DNA of 64,000 nucleotides from Escherichia marmotae (GCF_002900365.1 NZ_CP025979.1:3720001-3784000), one strand, 5' to 3'. Positions 19,286 through 28,978 are shown, counted from the stretch's first letter. A program made the numbers and translations. Notes: generated from the sequence alone by a model not told the origin.

Positions 19286-20804
19286 GGTTTTTATCAGTCA
19301 CTTCCGGGTTAACAATACGCTGTAGCGTGGAAAAGAGATCGGTTGCCAGCATCCCGCGCGTACCAAAACGCGCTGCCAGCACATCGGCCGCCGCACCGTG
19401 CGCAACACAACCGGCACAGGCAGCATCATACGGCGTCAGTTTCTGCCCTAACAATGCGCCAATAATACCAGAGAGCACATCGCCCATGCCGCCACTGGCC
19501 ATACCTGCATTTCCGGCGTCAACAATACCTAACGCATCAGGATGTGCAGCGACCACGGTTCCGGCACCTTTCAGCACCGCTACACCACCATAGCGTTGTA
19601 CCAGACGTTGTGCGTAATGTAAGCGGTCACTTTCAATTTCAGCCACGGAACAGCCCAACAACCGTGCAGCCTCGCCAGGATGCGGCGTGATCACGCGATT
19701 GTGACGCTTATCGGGATTGATTGCCAGCAGGTTCAATGCATCGGCATCCCACAACATCGGTTTGCGAAAATTCTCGACTTTTTGTAGGGCTTTTTTCCCC
19801 CACTCTTGCTGACCCAGACCAGGGCCAATCACCACCACATCGGCCCATTCCAGGCTATCAGCTAAGGATTCCGCAGTCAGTTCGTATACCATCAATTCCG
19901 GGCGCGCGGTCAGCAACGGCGCAATGTTTTCACTGCGCGTCAGCACTCTGACCAAACCAGCACCAGCACGCAGCGCCGCTTCGCCCGCCATACGGATCGC
20001 GCCCGCCGTGTCGTGATCGCCACCGATAATCACCAGTCGCCCGTGATCGCCTTTATGTGATGTCGGGCGACGCGGTTTCAGCCAGTGAGAAAGTTGCGAT
20101 GCGGAAAAGCGCTGAATTTTCGCCTCCTGAGTTGCCAGCCACCTATCCAGCCCCAGCGAGTCAAAATGCAGATCCCCGGTTACATCCCGCGCTTTCCCGG
20201 TTAGCAAGCCTGGTTTCAGGGCAATAAAGGTCACGGTGTGAGAGGCGTTGATCACCGCACCTGGCGTGGCTCCGGTTTGTGCTAACAGGCCGGAAGGAAT
20301 ATCAACTGCCACAATCGGCGCAGGATGAGTATTGGCATGATCGATTAATTTACTGATGGGTTCACGGGGCGCTTGCTGCAATCCGGTGCCGAGCAGCGCA
20401 TCAACTATCAGATCCACCGACTCAGGCCAGACAATATTCGAAGCATGAATCTCGCCTCCCGCGTTTAACCATGCATCGCGCGCTTGTGCGGCCTCTTCTG
20501 GCAACGGTTTGTCGCTCTCCTGGGCCAGCAGCGTGACCTCAATGCCGATGGCTTTTGCCCGCCGCGCGACCACATACCCATCGCCACCGTTATTGCCATG
20601 ACCGCACAGCACCAGCCAATGACGGGCGTCAGGATAAGCTGTACGACACACCTGAAACGCGGCTTCCCCCGCACGAAGCATCAGTTCATAGAGCGTTAGC
20701 CCCAGCGCATCCGCCGCCTCGCGTTCGCCACGGCGGATATCGTCGGCGTGCCAGACGGTGTGTGGTATACTTACGGGGTTTTTCTTCATTGTATGGTCCG
20801 TCAT
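19257..20804 (-). CDS. nnr: Bifunctional NAD(P)H-hydrate epimerase / ADP-dependent NAD(P)H-hydrate dehydratase
   Basis: ATG 20804 (MTDHTMKKNP) gives 515 residues, the K-12 length. The N-terminal YjeF_N domain has CGHGNNGGDGYVVAR; the C-terminal ribokinase-like domain has GGDHDTAGAIRMAGEAALR and the MASGGMGDVLSG ATP/ADP motif. The enzyme repairs hydrated NADH and NADPH. Its start codon shares two bases (20803-20804) with that of the divergent queG. The 3' end overlaps tsaE by 29 bp. Confidence 0.97.
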   Translation of the reverse strand: MTDHTMKKNPVSIPHTVWHADDIRRGEREAADALGLTLYELMLRAGEAAFQVCRTAYPDARHWLVLCGHGNNGGDGYVVARRAKAIGIEVTLLAQESDKPLPEEAAQARDAWLNAGGEIHASNIVWPESVDLIVDALLGTGLQQAPREPISKLIDHANTHPAPIVAVDIPSGLLAQTGATPGAVINASHTVTFIALKPGLLTGKARDVTGDLHFDSLGLDRWLATQEAKIQRFSASQLSHWLKPRRPTSHKGDHGRLVIIGGDHDTAGAIRMAGEAALRAGAGLVRVLTRSENIAPLLTARPELMVYELTAESLADSLEWADVVVIGPGLGQQEWGKKALQKVENFRKPMLWDADALNLLAINPDKRHNRVITPHPGEAARLLGCSVAEIESDRLHYAQRLVQRYGGVAVLKGAGTVVAAHPDALGIVDAGNAGMASGGMGDVLSGIIGALLGQKLTPYDAACAGCVAHGAAADVLAARFGTRGMLATDLFSTLQRIVNPEVTDKNHDESSNSAP

Positions 20805-21942
20805 GTCAGAGCCCCTCGATCTCAATCAGTTAGCGCAAAAAATTAAACAGTGGGGGCTGGAACTGGGCTTTCAGCAAGTAGGTATTACCGATACCGATCT
20901 CAGCGAGTCCGAGCCAAAACTGCAAGCATGGCTGGACAAACAATACCATGGCGAAATGGACTGGATGGCGCGTCACGGTATGCTGCGCGCCCACCCCCAC
21001 GAGTTATTGACCGGTACACTGCGCGTGATCAGCGTGCGGATGAATTATCTTCCTGCCAACGCCGCATTTGCCAGCACGCTGAAAAATCCCAAACTCGGCT
21101 ATGTTAGCCGTTATGCGCTGGGCCGTGACTATCACAAACTTCTGCGCAACCGAATCAAAAAGCTGGGCGAGATGATTCAGCAACATTGTGTTTCGCTGAA
21201 TTTTAGACCGTTTGTCGACTCTGCGCCTATTCTTGAGCGTCCGTTAGCTGAAAAAGCAGGTCTTGGCTGGACAGGTAAGCACTCACTTATTCTTAATCGC
21301 GAAGCTGGTTCGTTCTTCTTTTTAGGCGAACTGCTGGTTGATATTCCGCTACCTGTGGATCAACCGGTTGAGGAAGGATGTGGTAAATGCGTTGCCTGCA
21401 TGACGATTTGCCCGACCGGAGCCATCGTGGAACCATATACCGTCGATGCTCGCCGCTGTATCTCTTATCTCACCATTGAACTGGAAGGAGCAATCCCGGA
21501 AGAACTACGGCCATTAATGGGAAACCGTATTTACGGTTGCGATGATTGTCAGCTTATCTGCCCGTGGAATCGCTATTCACAACTGACAACTGAAGATGAT
21601 TTCAGCCCGCGTAAACCGTTACATGCGCCGGAGCTCATTGAGCTTTTTGCCTGGAGCGAAGAGAAGTTTTTAAAAGTCACGGAAGGATCAGCGATTAGGC
21701 GGATTGGTCACTTACGCTGGCTGCGAAATATCGCCGTAGCACTAGGAAATGCGCCCTGGGATGAAGCGATTCTGGCGACACTGAACAGTCGGAAAGGTGA
21801 ACACCCACTTCTCGATGAACACATAGAGTGGGCGATTGCGCAGCAAATCGAGCGACGAAATGCCTGCGTGGTCGAGGTGCAACTACCGAAAAAACAGCGT
21901 CTGGTTCGCGTGATAGAAAAAGGCTTACCACGTGACGCCTGA
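20803..21942 (+). CDS. queG: Epoxyqueuosine reductase QueG
   Basis: ATG 20803 (MSEPLDLNQL) gives 379 residues. Two 4Fe-4S motifs are visible (CGKCVACMTICPTGA, and CISY together with GCDDCQLICPWN), with a C-terminal HEAT-like region. QueG is a cobalamin- and Fe-S-dependent enzyme that makes the last step of queuosine in tRNA, reducing epoxyqueuosine to Q34. It is divergent from nnr with overlapping start codons, so its promoter must lie inside nnr. It ends 1 bp before the first DnaA-box-like sequence of the datA region. Confidence 0.97.
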   Translation: MSEPLDLNQLAQKIKQWGLELGFQQVGITDTDLSESEPKLQAWLDKQYHGEMDWMARHGMLRAHPHELLTGTLRVISVRMNYLPANAAFASTLKNPKLGYVSRYALGRDYHKLLRNRIKKLGEMIQQHCVSLNFRPFVDSAPILERPLAEKAGLGWTGKHSLILNREAGSFFFLGELLVDIPLPVDQPVEEGCGKCVACMTICPTGAIVEPYTVDARRCISYLTIELEGAIPEELRPLMGNRIYGCDDCQLICPWNRYSQLTTEDDFSPRKPLHAPELIELFAWSEEKFLKVTEGSAIRRIGHLRWLRNIAVALGNAPWDEAILATLNSRKGEHPLLDEHIEWAIAQQIERRNACVVEVQLPKKQRLVRVIEKGLPRDA

Positions 21943-22193
21943 TTCATCCACAGCTTGTGAATAAAATTAAAAACACATTGCAATTCAAGCCAGAAAAAAT
22001 CGTCAAGCGATCAATACGACAAATCAAAACCTTATTTTTCAACTTAAATATCAACACGTTAAAAAATTACTATTCACCGTGCGAAGTTTTCCTGAAATTA
22101 AGATTACAGCCCGACACTGTGGATAACTCTGTTTACAAGAGTTTGTCAGAGATAACAAAAACCAGCAATAACGCATCGCGTCGCTGTGGATAT
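21943..22193. other. datA: datA: DnaA-box cluster with IHF site
   Basis: This A/T-rich segment between queG and the glycine tRNAs contains one perfect DnaA 9-mer, TGTGGATAA (22118-22126). Three near-matches are TCATCCACA (21944-21952), TGTGAATAA (21956-21964, fits TTWTNCACA on the other strand) and TGTGGATAT (22185-22193). A full IHF consensus WATCAANNNNTTR lies between them at 22022-22034. This is the arrangement and genomic position of datA, which with IHF promotes hydrolysis of DnaA-bound ATP and limits re-initiation of replication. The locus name rests on known biology; the boxes are read from the sequence. A fifth box was not identified with confidence. Confidence 0.85.
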
Positions 22194-22211
22194 TTTATTG
22201 AGAGGAGAATT

Positions 22212-22287
<76 letters not shown>

Positions 22288-22322
22288 TTGGGTGGTCTGT
22301 GCTTTATAGCACTTTCAAATTT

Positions 22323-22398
<76 letters not shown>

Positions 22399-22555
22399 TT
22401 AATCTTCGTCTTTCAAATCGCTACTGCCTTGGCTGCCTTCACTCACCTTAGTCACTTACTTTTGTAAGCTCCGAAGGATTCGTTCAGTTGCCGCCTTGTC
22501 GCAATTCGAAATACTGCGATTGGGTTGTCTGTGCCTTTCAGCACTTTTCAAATTT
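22399..22555 (-). repeat. Enlarged tRNA spacer with a structured element
   Basis: The 157-bp spacer holds a hairpin at 22446-22477: CTTAC (22455-22459), a TTTT loop, and GTAAG (22464-22468), with outer CCTTA/GAAGG pairing. It resembles hairpins seen in other E. coli tRNA operon spacers, which I recall with a CTGGGG/CCCCAG stem instead. If so, the stem has changed by compensating substitutions. The bases before each of the two glyX/glyV 3' ends (GCACTTT...CAAATTTTGGA) are also repeated. Recalled K-12 spacing is about 36 bp, so this spacer seems longer here. Confidence 0.45.
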
Positions 22556-22631
<76 letters not shown>

Positions 22632-22688
22632 GTACTACTTAATTTTTGCTTTCGTAATTTCGCATTTCTGCGTCGTTACGGGAGGCGC

Positions 22689-22716
22689 ATTATACGAGAA
22701 ATCTTTCCCTCTGCAA
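22689..22716 (-). promoter_or_regulatory. Promoter of the glyVXY tRNA operon
   Basis: On the minus strand -35 TTGCAG (22711-22716) and a perfect -10 TATAAT (22689-22694) are separated by 16 bp. They are followed by a GC-rich discriminator GCGCCTCCC, the hallmark of stringently controlled stable-RNA promoters. An A/T-rich stretch upstream (about 22724-22745) could act as UP element. Confidence 0.85.
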
Positions 22717-22840
22717 CCCCCCTAAAAAATTTTTTTGAGTTTTTATCTCAAGTGCTGAAATTATCGGCAAGACGTTCAATTTAGCGTCAAAATCACGCCG
22801 CCGCAAGTGGATTTCGGCGGTTACGTGACCAGGAAAAATT

Positions 22841-23386
22841 TTACATCTTGATGAAGTGCTCGCGGTAGTAAGCCAGTTCCGCCACCGATTCACGGATATC
22901 ATCCATCGCCTGATGCGTCCCCTGTTTGGTAAAACCATCAAGAATTTCCGGCTTCCAACGGCGCGCCAGCTCTTTCAGCGTGCTGACATCGAGATAGCGG
23001 TAGTGGAAGTACGACTCCAGTTCCGGCATGTATTTGAACAGGAAGCGACGATCCTGACCAATACTGTTACCGCAGATCGGTGATTTTCCTGCTGGCACCC
23101 ACTGTTTTAAGAACTCGAGCGTCGCCAGTTCCGCTTCCCGATCGCCCATCGTGCTCGCCTTCACACGCTCCACCAGCCCACTGGCGGTATGAGTGCGCAC
23201 GTTCCAGTCATCCATCAACGCTAACTGTTCATCAGACTGGTGTACTGCAATGGTCGGCCCTTCTACCAGAATATTCAGGTTGGCATCGGTCACCAGCGTG
23301 GCAATCTCAATAATGCGATCGCGCTCGGGATCCAGACCGGTCATCTCAAGATCGATCCAAATCAGGTTGTTTTCATTGGCACTCAT
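22841..23386 (-). CDS. orn: Oligoribonuclease
   Basis: ATG 23386 (MSANENNLIW) gives 181 residues, the family length; an upstream extension of 48 residues is not supported. The DEDDh exonuclease motifs are IDLEMTG (D12, E14), GQDRRFL and HQAMDDI. Orn degrades 2-5-nt RNA fragments, including pGpG, to mononucleotides and is essential in E. coli. The last residue is Met where I recall Leu in K-12. Divergent from rsgA. Confidence 0.97.
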   Translation of the reverse strand: MSANENNLIWIDLEMTGLDPERDRIIEIATLVTDANLNILVEGPTIAVHQSDEQLALMDDWNVRTHTASGLVERVKASTMGDREAELATLEFLKQWVPAGKSPICGNSIGQDRRFLFKYMPELESYFHYRYLDVSTLKELARRWKPEILDGFTKQGTHQAMDDIRESVAELAYYREHFIKM

Positions 23387-23480
23387 GCTATTTTCCACCC
23401 ATTCACAGTGACTATATTGATTCGCAATTGCGTGTATCATAGATGTTTTGCCCATCAGGGGCGACCAGGAGTCAGTACGA

Positions 23481-24533
23481 TTGAGTAAAAATAAACTCTC
23501 CAAAGGCCAGCAGCGCCGTGTGAACGCCAATCACCAGCGTCGTCTTAAAACGTCTAAGGAGAAGCCCGACTACGACGACAATCTGTTTGGCGAGCCTGAT
23601 GAAGGTATCGTCATCAGCCGTTTTGGCATGCATGCTGATGTGGAATCCGCCGATGGCGAAGTTCACCGCTGCAATATTCGCCGCACCATCCGTTCGCTGG
23701 TGACTGGCGATCGCGTTGTCTGGCGTCCGGGCAAACCGGCGGCGGAAGGTATTAATGTCAAAGGGATCGTTGAAGCGGTGCATGAGCGCACCTCGGTGTT
23801 GACGCGCCCGGATTTTTACGACGGCGTGAAGCCCATTGCCGCCAACATCGACCAGATCGTCATTGTCTCCGCCATTTTGCCGGAGCTGTCGCTCAATATT
23901 ATCGACCGTTACCTGGTGGCCTGCGAAACCTTGCAGATTGAGCCGATTATTGTGCTCAACAAGATCGACCTGCTGGACGATGACGGTATGGCATTTGTCA
24001 ACGAGCAGATGGATATTTACCGCAACATTGGTTATCGCGTATTAATGGTTTCCAGCCATACTCAGGATGGCCTGAAACCGCTGGAAGAGGCGTTGACCGG
24101 GCGGATCAGCATCTTTGCCGGGCAGTCTGGCGTCGGTAAATCCAGTCTGCTGAACGCGTTGCTGGGGCTACAAAAAGAGATCCTGACCAACGATGTTTCG
24201 GACAACTCTGGTCTGGGTCAGCACACCACCACCGCCGCACGGCTGTATCACTTCCCGCACGGCGGTGATGTGATTGATTCCCCTGGCGTGCGTGAATTTG
24301 GTCTCTGGCACCTGGCACCGGAACAAATCACTCAAGGCTTTGTCGAATTTCATGATTACTTAGGCCTGTGTAAGTATCGCGATTGCAAACACGATACCGA
24401 TCCGGGCTGCGCTATCCGTGAAGCGGTTGAAGATGGGAAAATCGCGGAAACTCGTTTCGAAAACTATCACCGTATTCTGGAAAGCATGGCGCAGGTAAAA
24501 ACGCGTAAAAACTTTTCTGATACGGATGACTGA
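23481..24533 (+). CDS. rsgA: Ribosome small-subunit-dependent GTPase RsgA
   Basis: A TTG start at 23481 with AGGAG upstream gives the 350-residue family protein, (M)SKNKLSKGQQ. The order is a basic N-terminus, an OB fold, then a circularly permuted GTPase domain with G4 NKIDLL before G1 GQSGVGKSSLLN and G3 DSPG, and a zinc finger with C-KYRDC-KH-GC. RsgA binds the maturing 30S subunit and releases RbfA. Located 94 bp from the orn start and upstream of psd. Confidence 0.96.
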   Translation: MSKNKLSKGQQRRVNANHQRRLKTSKEKPDYDDNLFGEPDEGIVISRFGMHADVESADGEVHRCNIRRTIRSLVTGDRVVWRPGKPAAEGINVKGIVEAVHERTSVLTRPDFYDGVKPIAANIDQIVIVSAILPELSLNIIDRYLVACETLQIEPIIVLNKIDLLDDDGMAFVNEQMDIYRNIGYRVLMVSSHTQDGLKPLEEALTGRISIFAGQSGVGKSSLLNALLGLQKEILTNDVSDNSGLGQHTTTAARLYHFPHGGDVIDSPGVREFGLWHLAPEQITQGFVEFHDYLGLCKYRDCKHDTDPGCAIREAVEDGKIAETRFENYHRILESMAQVKTRKNFSDTDD

Positions 24534-24575
24534 CAATTAAGCTAACCGTCGTTAGAATCGTCCCCTTTTTTTCAG

Positions 24576-24597
24576 GATCCGGCATGTACGCCGGATC
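24576..24597 (+). repeat. Inverted repeat between rsgA and psd
   Basis: GATCCGGC (24576-24583) and GCCGGATC (24590-24597) form a perfect 8-bp stem with a 6-nt loop. No T-run follows, so it may be a processing or attenuating structure ahead of psd rather than a terminator. Confidence 0.4.
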
Positions 24598-24629
24598 AGG
24601 AACGACAAAACAATGGCCTGGAGGCTACC

Positions 24630-25598
24630 TTGTTAAATTCATTCAAACTTTCGCTACAGTATATTCTGCCGAAACTATGGCTTACTCGCCTGGTGGGTTG
24701 GGGTGCAAGCAAGCGGGCAGGATGGCTGACAAAACTGGTTATCGATCTGTTCGTTAAATACTACAAGGTCGACATGAAAGAGGCGCAGAAACCGGACACC
24801 GCCAGCTACCGTACCTTTAACGAATTTTTTGTCCGTCCGCTGCGTGACGATGTACGCCCGATCGATACCGACCCGAATGTTCTGGTCATGCCTGCCGATG
24901 GTGTTATCAGCCAGTTAGGTAAAATCGAAGAAGATAAAATCCTGCAAGCCAAAGGCCACAACTACAGTCTTGAAGCCCTGCTGGCGGGTAACTACCTGAT
25001 GGCGGATCTCTTCCGCAACGGTACGTTTGTGACCACTTACCTCTCCCCGCGTGACTACCACCGCGTACATATGCCGTGCAACGGTATCCTGCGTGAGATG
25101 ATCTACGTGCCGGGCGATCTCTTCTCGGTGAATCATCTCACAGCCCAGAACGTGCCAAATCTGTTTGCCCGTAACGAACGCGTAATCTGTCTCTTCGATA
25201 CCGAATTCGGCCCGATGGCACAGATTCTGGTCGGTGCGACAATTGTTGGCAGCATTGAAACTGTCTGGGCAGGCACCATTACGCCACCGCGCGAAGGCAT
25301 CATCAAACGCTGGACCTGGCCTGCCGGGGAAAACGACGATTCTGTGGCGCTACTGAAAGGCCAGGAAATGGGGCGCTTTAAACTCGGATCTACTGTTATC
25401 AACCTGTTTGCGCCGGGTAAAGTGAATCTGGTTGAGCAACTGGCAAGCCTTTCTGTCACTAAGATTGGTCAGCCGCTGGCTGTATCTACCGAAACCTTTG
25501 TTACGCCAGAAACTGAACCGGCCCCGCTTCCTGCTGAAGAGATCGAGGCAGAACACGACGCCAGCCCATTGGTTGACGACAAAAAAGACCAGGTCTAA
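24630..25598 (+). CDS. psd: Phosphatidylserine decarboxylase proenzyme
   Basis: The start is TTG 24630 (LNSFKLSLQY after Met), preceded by GGAGG; 322 residues, the K-12 length. The autocleavage motif LGST lies at about residues 252-255, so the Ser becomes the pyruvoyl group and the chain splits into beta and alpha subunits. Psd is a membrane-associated enzyme that makes phosphatidylethanolamine from phosphatidylserine. The C-terminal tail is acidic. It is followed by mscM after 21 bp, and the two are probably co-transcribed. Confidence 0.97.
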   Translation: MLNSFKLSLQYILPKLWLTRLVGWGASKRAGWLTKLVIDLFVKYYKVDMKEAQKPDTASYRTFNEFFVRPLRDDVRPIDTDPNVLVMPADGVISQLGKIEEDKILQAKGHNYSLEALLAGNYLMADLFRNGTFVTTYLSPRDYHRVHMPCNGILREMIYVPGDLFSVNHLTAQNVPNLFARNERVICLFDTEFGPMAQILVGATIVGSIETVWAGTITPPREGIIKRWTWPAGENDDSVALLKGQEMGRFKLGSTVINLFAPGKVNLVEQLASLSVTKIGQPLAVSTETFVTPETEPAPLPAEEIEAEHDASPLVDDKKDQV

Positions 25599-25619
25599 TC
25601 CATCAAAGGAAACGCTGAC

Positions 25620-28600
25620 GTGCGCCTGATTATCACTTTTCTGATGGCCTGGTGCCTCAGTTGGGGGGCGTACGCCGCGACGGCCCCCGATAGTAAACAA
25701 ATCACCCAGGAACTGGAGCAGGCAAAAGCGGCGAAACCCGCGCAGCCGGAAGTCGTAGAGGCGCTCCAGTCTGCCTTAAATGCGCTTGAGGAACGTAAAG
25801 GTTCCCTTGAGCGCATCAAGCAATATCAAGAAATCATTGATAACTACCCGAAACTCTCCGCTACTCTGCGCGCACAGTTAAACAATATGCGTGATGAGCC
25901 GCGCAGCGTGTCGCCGGGGATGTCTACCGACGCGCTGAATCAGGAAATACTCCAGGTCAGCAGTCAGTTGCTGGATAAAAGCCGTCAGGCCCAGCAAGAG
26001 CAGGAACGCGCCCGCGAGATTGCGGATTCGCTTAATCAATTACCACAACAGCAAACTGACGCCCGCCGCCAGTTGAATGAAATTGAGCGCCGACTGGGGA
26101 CACTCACGGGAAATAGTCCGCTTAATCAGGCACAAAATTTCGCGTTGCAGGCCGACTCCGCACGTTTGAAATCATTGGTCGATGAACTCGAGCTGGCGCA
26201 ACTTTCTGCCAATAACCGTCAGGAACTGGCTCGTCTGCGCTCGGCACTGGCAGAAAAAGAGAGTCAGCAACTGGATGCGTATTTGCAGGCCCTGCGCAAC
26301 CAGTTGAACAGCCAACGCCAGCTTGAGGCAGAGCGGGCGCTGGAAAGCACTGAATTACTGGCAGAAAGCAGTGCCGATTTGCCGGAAGATATCGTTGCTC
26401 AATTCAAAATTAACCGTGAACTATCGGCGGCGTTGAATCAACAAGCGCAGCGGATGGATCTCGTCGCCTCACAGCAGCGTCAGGCTGCCAGCCAGACGTT
26501 GCAAGTCCGGCAGGCACTGAATACGCTGCGTGAACAGTCGCAATGGCTGGGTTCATCAAACTTGCTCGGTGAAGCACTGCGGGCGCAGGTGGCACGCCTG
26601 CCGGAAATGCCGAAACCGCAACAGCTTGATACCGAGATGGCTCAGTTGCGCGTGCAACGGTTGCATTATGAAGATCTCCTCAATAAACAGCCACAACTGC
26701 GACAGATCCTTCAGGCCGACGGCCAGCCGCTGACTGCCGAGCAAAACCGGATACTCGAAGCTCAATTGCGTACTCAGCGCGAGTTGCTTAACTCATTACT
26801 CCAGGGCGGCGACACGCTACTGCTTGAGCTAACCAAGCTGAAAGTTTCCAACGGGCAACTGGAAGATGCGCTGAAAGAGGTCAACGAAGCGACACACCGC
26901 TATCTGTTCTGGACCTCTGATGTGCGCCCGATGACCATCGCCTGGCCGTTGGAAATCGCCCAGGATCTGCGTCGTCTGATCTCGCTGGACACCTTCAGTC
27001 AGTTAGGTAAAGCCACCATGATGATGCTGACCAGCAAAGAGACTATTTTACCGCTGTTTGGCGCGTTGATTCTGGTCGGTTGCAGCATTTACTCGCGCCG
27101 CTATTTCACCCGTTTTCTTGAACGTTCGGCGGCTAAAGTCGGCAAAGTCACTCAGGATCATTTCTGGCTGACGTTACGGACGCTTTTCTGGTCGATCCTC
27201 GTCGCTTCGCCGCTACCAGTGCTGTGGATGACGCTGGGTTACGGCTTGCGCGAGGCGTGGCCTTATCCGCTGGCGGTAGCGATTGGCGATGGTGTAACGG
27301 CCACCGTGCCACTGCTGTGGGTGGTGATGATTTGCGCCACCTTTGCTCGCCCGAACGGCTTGTTTATCGCCCATTTCGGCTGGCCGCGCGAACGTGTTTC
27401 CCGTGGTATGCGCTACTACCTGATGAGCATTGGGCTTATCGTGCCACTGATTATGGCGCTGATGATGTTTGATAATCTCGACGACCGCGAGTTTTCCGGC
27501 TCACTGGGACGTCTTTGCTTTATCCTCATTTGCGGTGCACTGGCAGTGGTCACGCTCAGCCTGAAAAAAGCCGGGATCCCGCTGTATCTTAACAAAGAAG
27601 GCAGTGGTGACAACATTGCCAACCATATGCTGTGGAACATGATGATTGGCGCGCCACTGGTCGCTATTCTCGCCGCAGCCGTGGGTTATCTGGCAACAGC
27701 GCAGGCTCTGCTGGCAAGGCTGGAAACATCGGTCGCCATCTGGTTCCTGTTACTGGTGATTTATCACGTTATCCGCCGCTGGATGCTGATCCAACGCCGC
27801 AGGTTGGCGTTTGACCGGGCGAAGCATCGCCGTGCTGAAATGCTGGCACAACGCGCGCGTGGCGAAGAAGAAGCGCATCATCACAGTAGCCCGGAAGGGG
27901 CGATTGAAGTGGATGAAAGCGAAGTCGATCTCGATGCTATCAGTGCACAATCCTTGCGGCTGGTGCGTTCAATCCTGATGCTGATCGCCCTTCTTTCAGT
28001 CATCGTGCTGTGGTCAGAAATTCATTCCGCTTTTGGCTTCCTCGAAAATATTTCGCTGTGGGATGTCACCTCCACAGTGCAGGGCGTGGAAAGTCTGGAA
28101 CCGATTACTCTCGGTGCAGTGCTGATTGCCATTCTGGTGTTTATCATCACCACGCAACTAGTGCGCAACCTGCCCGCGCTGCTGGAACTGGCGATTTTGC
28201 AGCACCTTGATTTAACGCCAGGTACAGGTTACGCCATCACCACCATCACCAAATATCTGCTGATGCTGATTGGCGGGCTGGTCGGCTTCTCGATGATTGG
28301 TATTGAGTGGTCGAAATTGCAGTGGCTGGTCGCTGCACTCGGTGTTGGTCTCGGTTTTGGTTTGCAGGAGATTTTCGCCAACTTTATCTCTGGTCTGATT
28401 ATCCTGTTCGAAAAACCGATTCGCATTGGCGATACGGTGACAATTCGCGATCTTACTGGCAGTGTGACGAAAATTAACACCCGCGCCACCACTATCAGCG
28501 ACTGGGATCGCAAAGAGATTATTGTGCCGAACAAAGCGTTCATTACTGAGCAGTTTATCAACTGGTCGCTTTCTGACTCGGTCACGCGCGTGGTGTTGAC

Positions 28601-28943
28601 GATTCCGGCTCCTGCCGATGCCAACAGTGAAGAAGTGACGGAAATCTTGCTAACCGCAGCGCGTCGCTGCTCGTTGGTCATCGACAACCCGGCACCGGAA
28701 GTCTTCCTGATCGATCTACAACAGGGGATTCAGATTTTCGAGTTGCGTATTTACGCCGCGGAAATGGGTCACCGTATGCCGCTGCGCCACGAGATCCACC
28801 AGTTAATTCTGGCGGGCTTCCACGCCCACGGTATCGATATGCCATTCCCGCCGTTCCAGATGCGTCTGGAAAGTCTGAACGGTAAACAAACGGGCAGAAC
28901 ATTAACGTCTGCGCGTAAAGGGCGTCAGGCAGGAAGCTTGTAA
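25620..28943 (+). CDS. mscM: Miniconductance mechanosensitive channel MscM (YjeP)
   Basis: The start is GTG 25620, giving 1107 residues as in K-12. A signal peptide (about 1-19) precedes a periplasmic Gln-rich coiled-coil region (about 25-460). Then come many membrane helices, and a C-terminal MscS-like pore, beta and alpha/beta domain (about 830-1080, with GLGFGLQEIFANFISGL). It opens at moderate membrane tension to protect from osmotic downshock. MscM belongs to the large MscK-like members of the MscS family. It follows psd by 21 bp. Confidence 0.96.
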   Translation: MRLIITFLMAWCLSWGAYAATAPDSKQITQELEQAKAAKPAQPEVVEALQSALNALEERKGSLERIKQYQEIIDNYPKLSATLRAQLNNMRDEPRSVSPGMSTDALNQEILQVSSQLLDKSRQAQQEQERAREIADSLNQLPQQQTDARRQLNEIERRLGTLTGNSPLNQAQNFALQADSARLKSLVDELELAQLSANNRQELARLRSALAEKESQQLDAYLQALRNQLNSQRQLEAERALESTELLAESSADLPEDIVAQFKINRELSAALNQQAQRMDLVASQQRQAASQTLQVRQALNTLREQSQWLGSSNLLGEALRAQVARLPEMPKPQQLDTEMAQLRVQRLHYEDLLNKQPQLRQILQADGQPLTAEQNRILEAQLRTQRELLNSLLQGGDTLLLELTKLKVSNGQLEDALKEVNEATHRYLFWTSDVRPMTIAWPLEIAQDLRRLISLDTFSQLGKATMMMLTSKETILPLFGALILVGCSIYSRRYFTRFLERSAAKVGKVTQDHFWLTLRTLFWSILVASPLPVLWMTLGYGLREAWPYPLAVAIGDGVTATVPLLWVVMICATFARPNGLFIAHFGWPRERVSRGMRYYLMSIGLIVPLIMALMMFDNLDDREFSGSLGRLCFILICGALAVVTLSLKKAGIPLYLNKEGSGDNIANHMLWNMMIGAPLVAILAAAVGYLATAQALLARLETSVAIWFLLLVIYHVIRRWMLIQRRRLAFDRAKHRRAEMLAQRARGEEEAHHHSSPEGAIEVDESEVDLDAISAQSLRLVRSILMLIALLSVIVLWSEIHSAFGFLENISLWDVTSTVQGVESLEPITLGAVLIAILVFIITTQLVRNLPALLELAILQHLDLTPGTGYAITTITKYLLMLIGGLVGFSMIGIEWSKLQWLVAALGVGLGFGLQEIFANFISGLIILFEKPIRIGDTVTIRDLTGSVTKINTRATTISDWDRKEIIVPNKAFITEQFINWSLSDSVTRVVLTIPAPADANSEEVTEILLTAARRCSLVIDNPAPEVFLIDLQQGIQIFELRIYAAEMGHRMPLRHEIHQLILAGFHAHGIDMPFPPFQMRLESLNGKQTGRTLTSARKGRQAGSL

Positions 28944-28948
28944 CGTGA

Positions 28949-28978
28949 GAAACTGCCGGAGGCGACTCTGGCAGTTTC
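28949..28978 (+). terminator. Hairpin after mscM, likely 3' end structure
   Basis: GAAACTGCC (28949-28957) and GGCAGTTTC (28970-28978) form a perfect 9-bp stem 6 bp after the mscM stop. There is no T-run, so termination efficiency is uncertain. The convergent yjeO gene ends at 28981. Confidence 0.5.
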
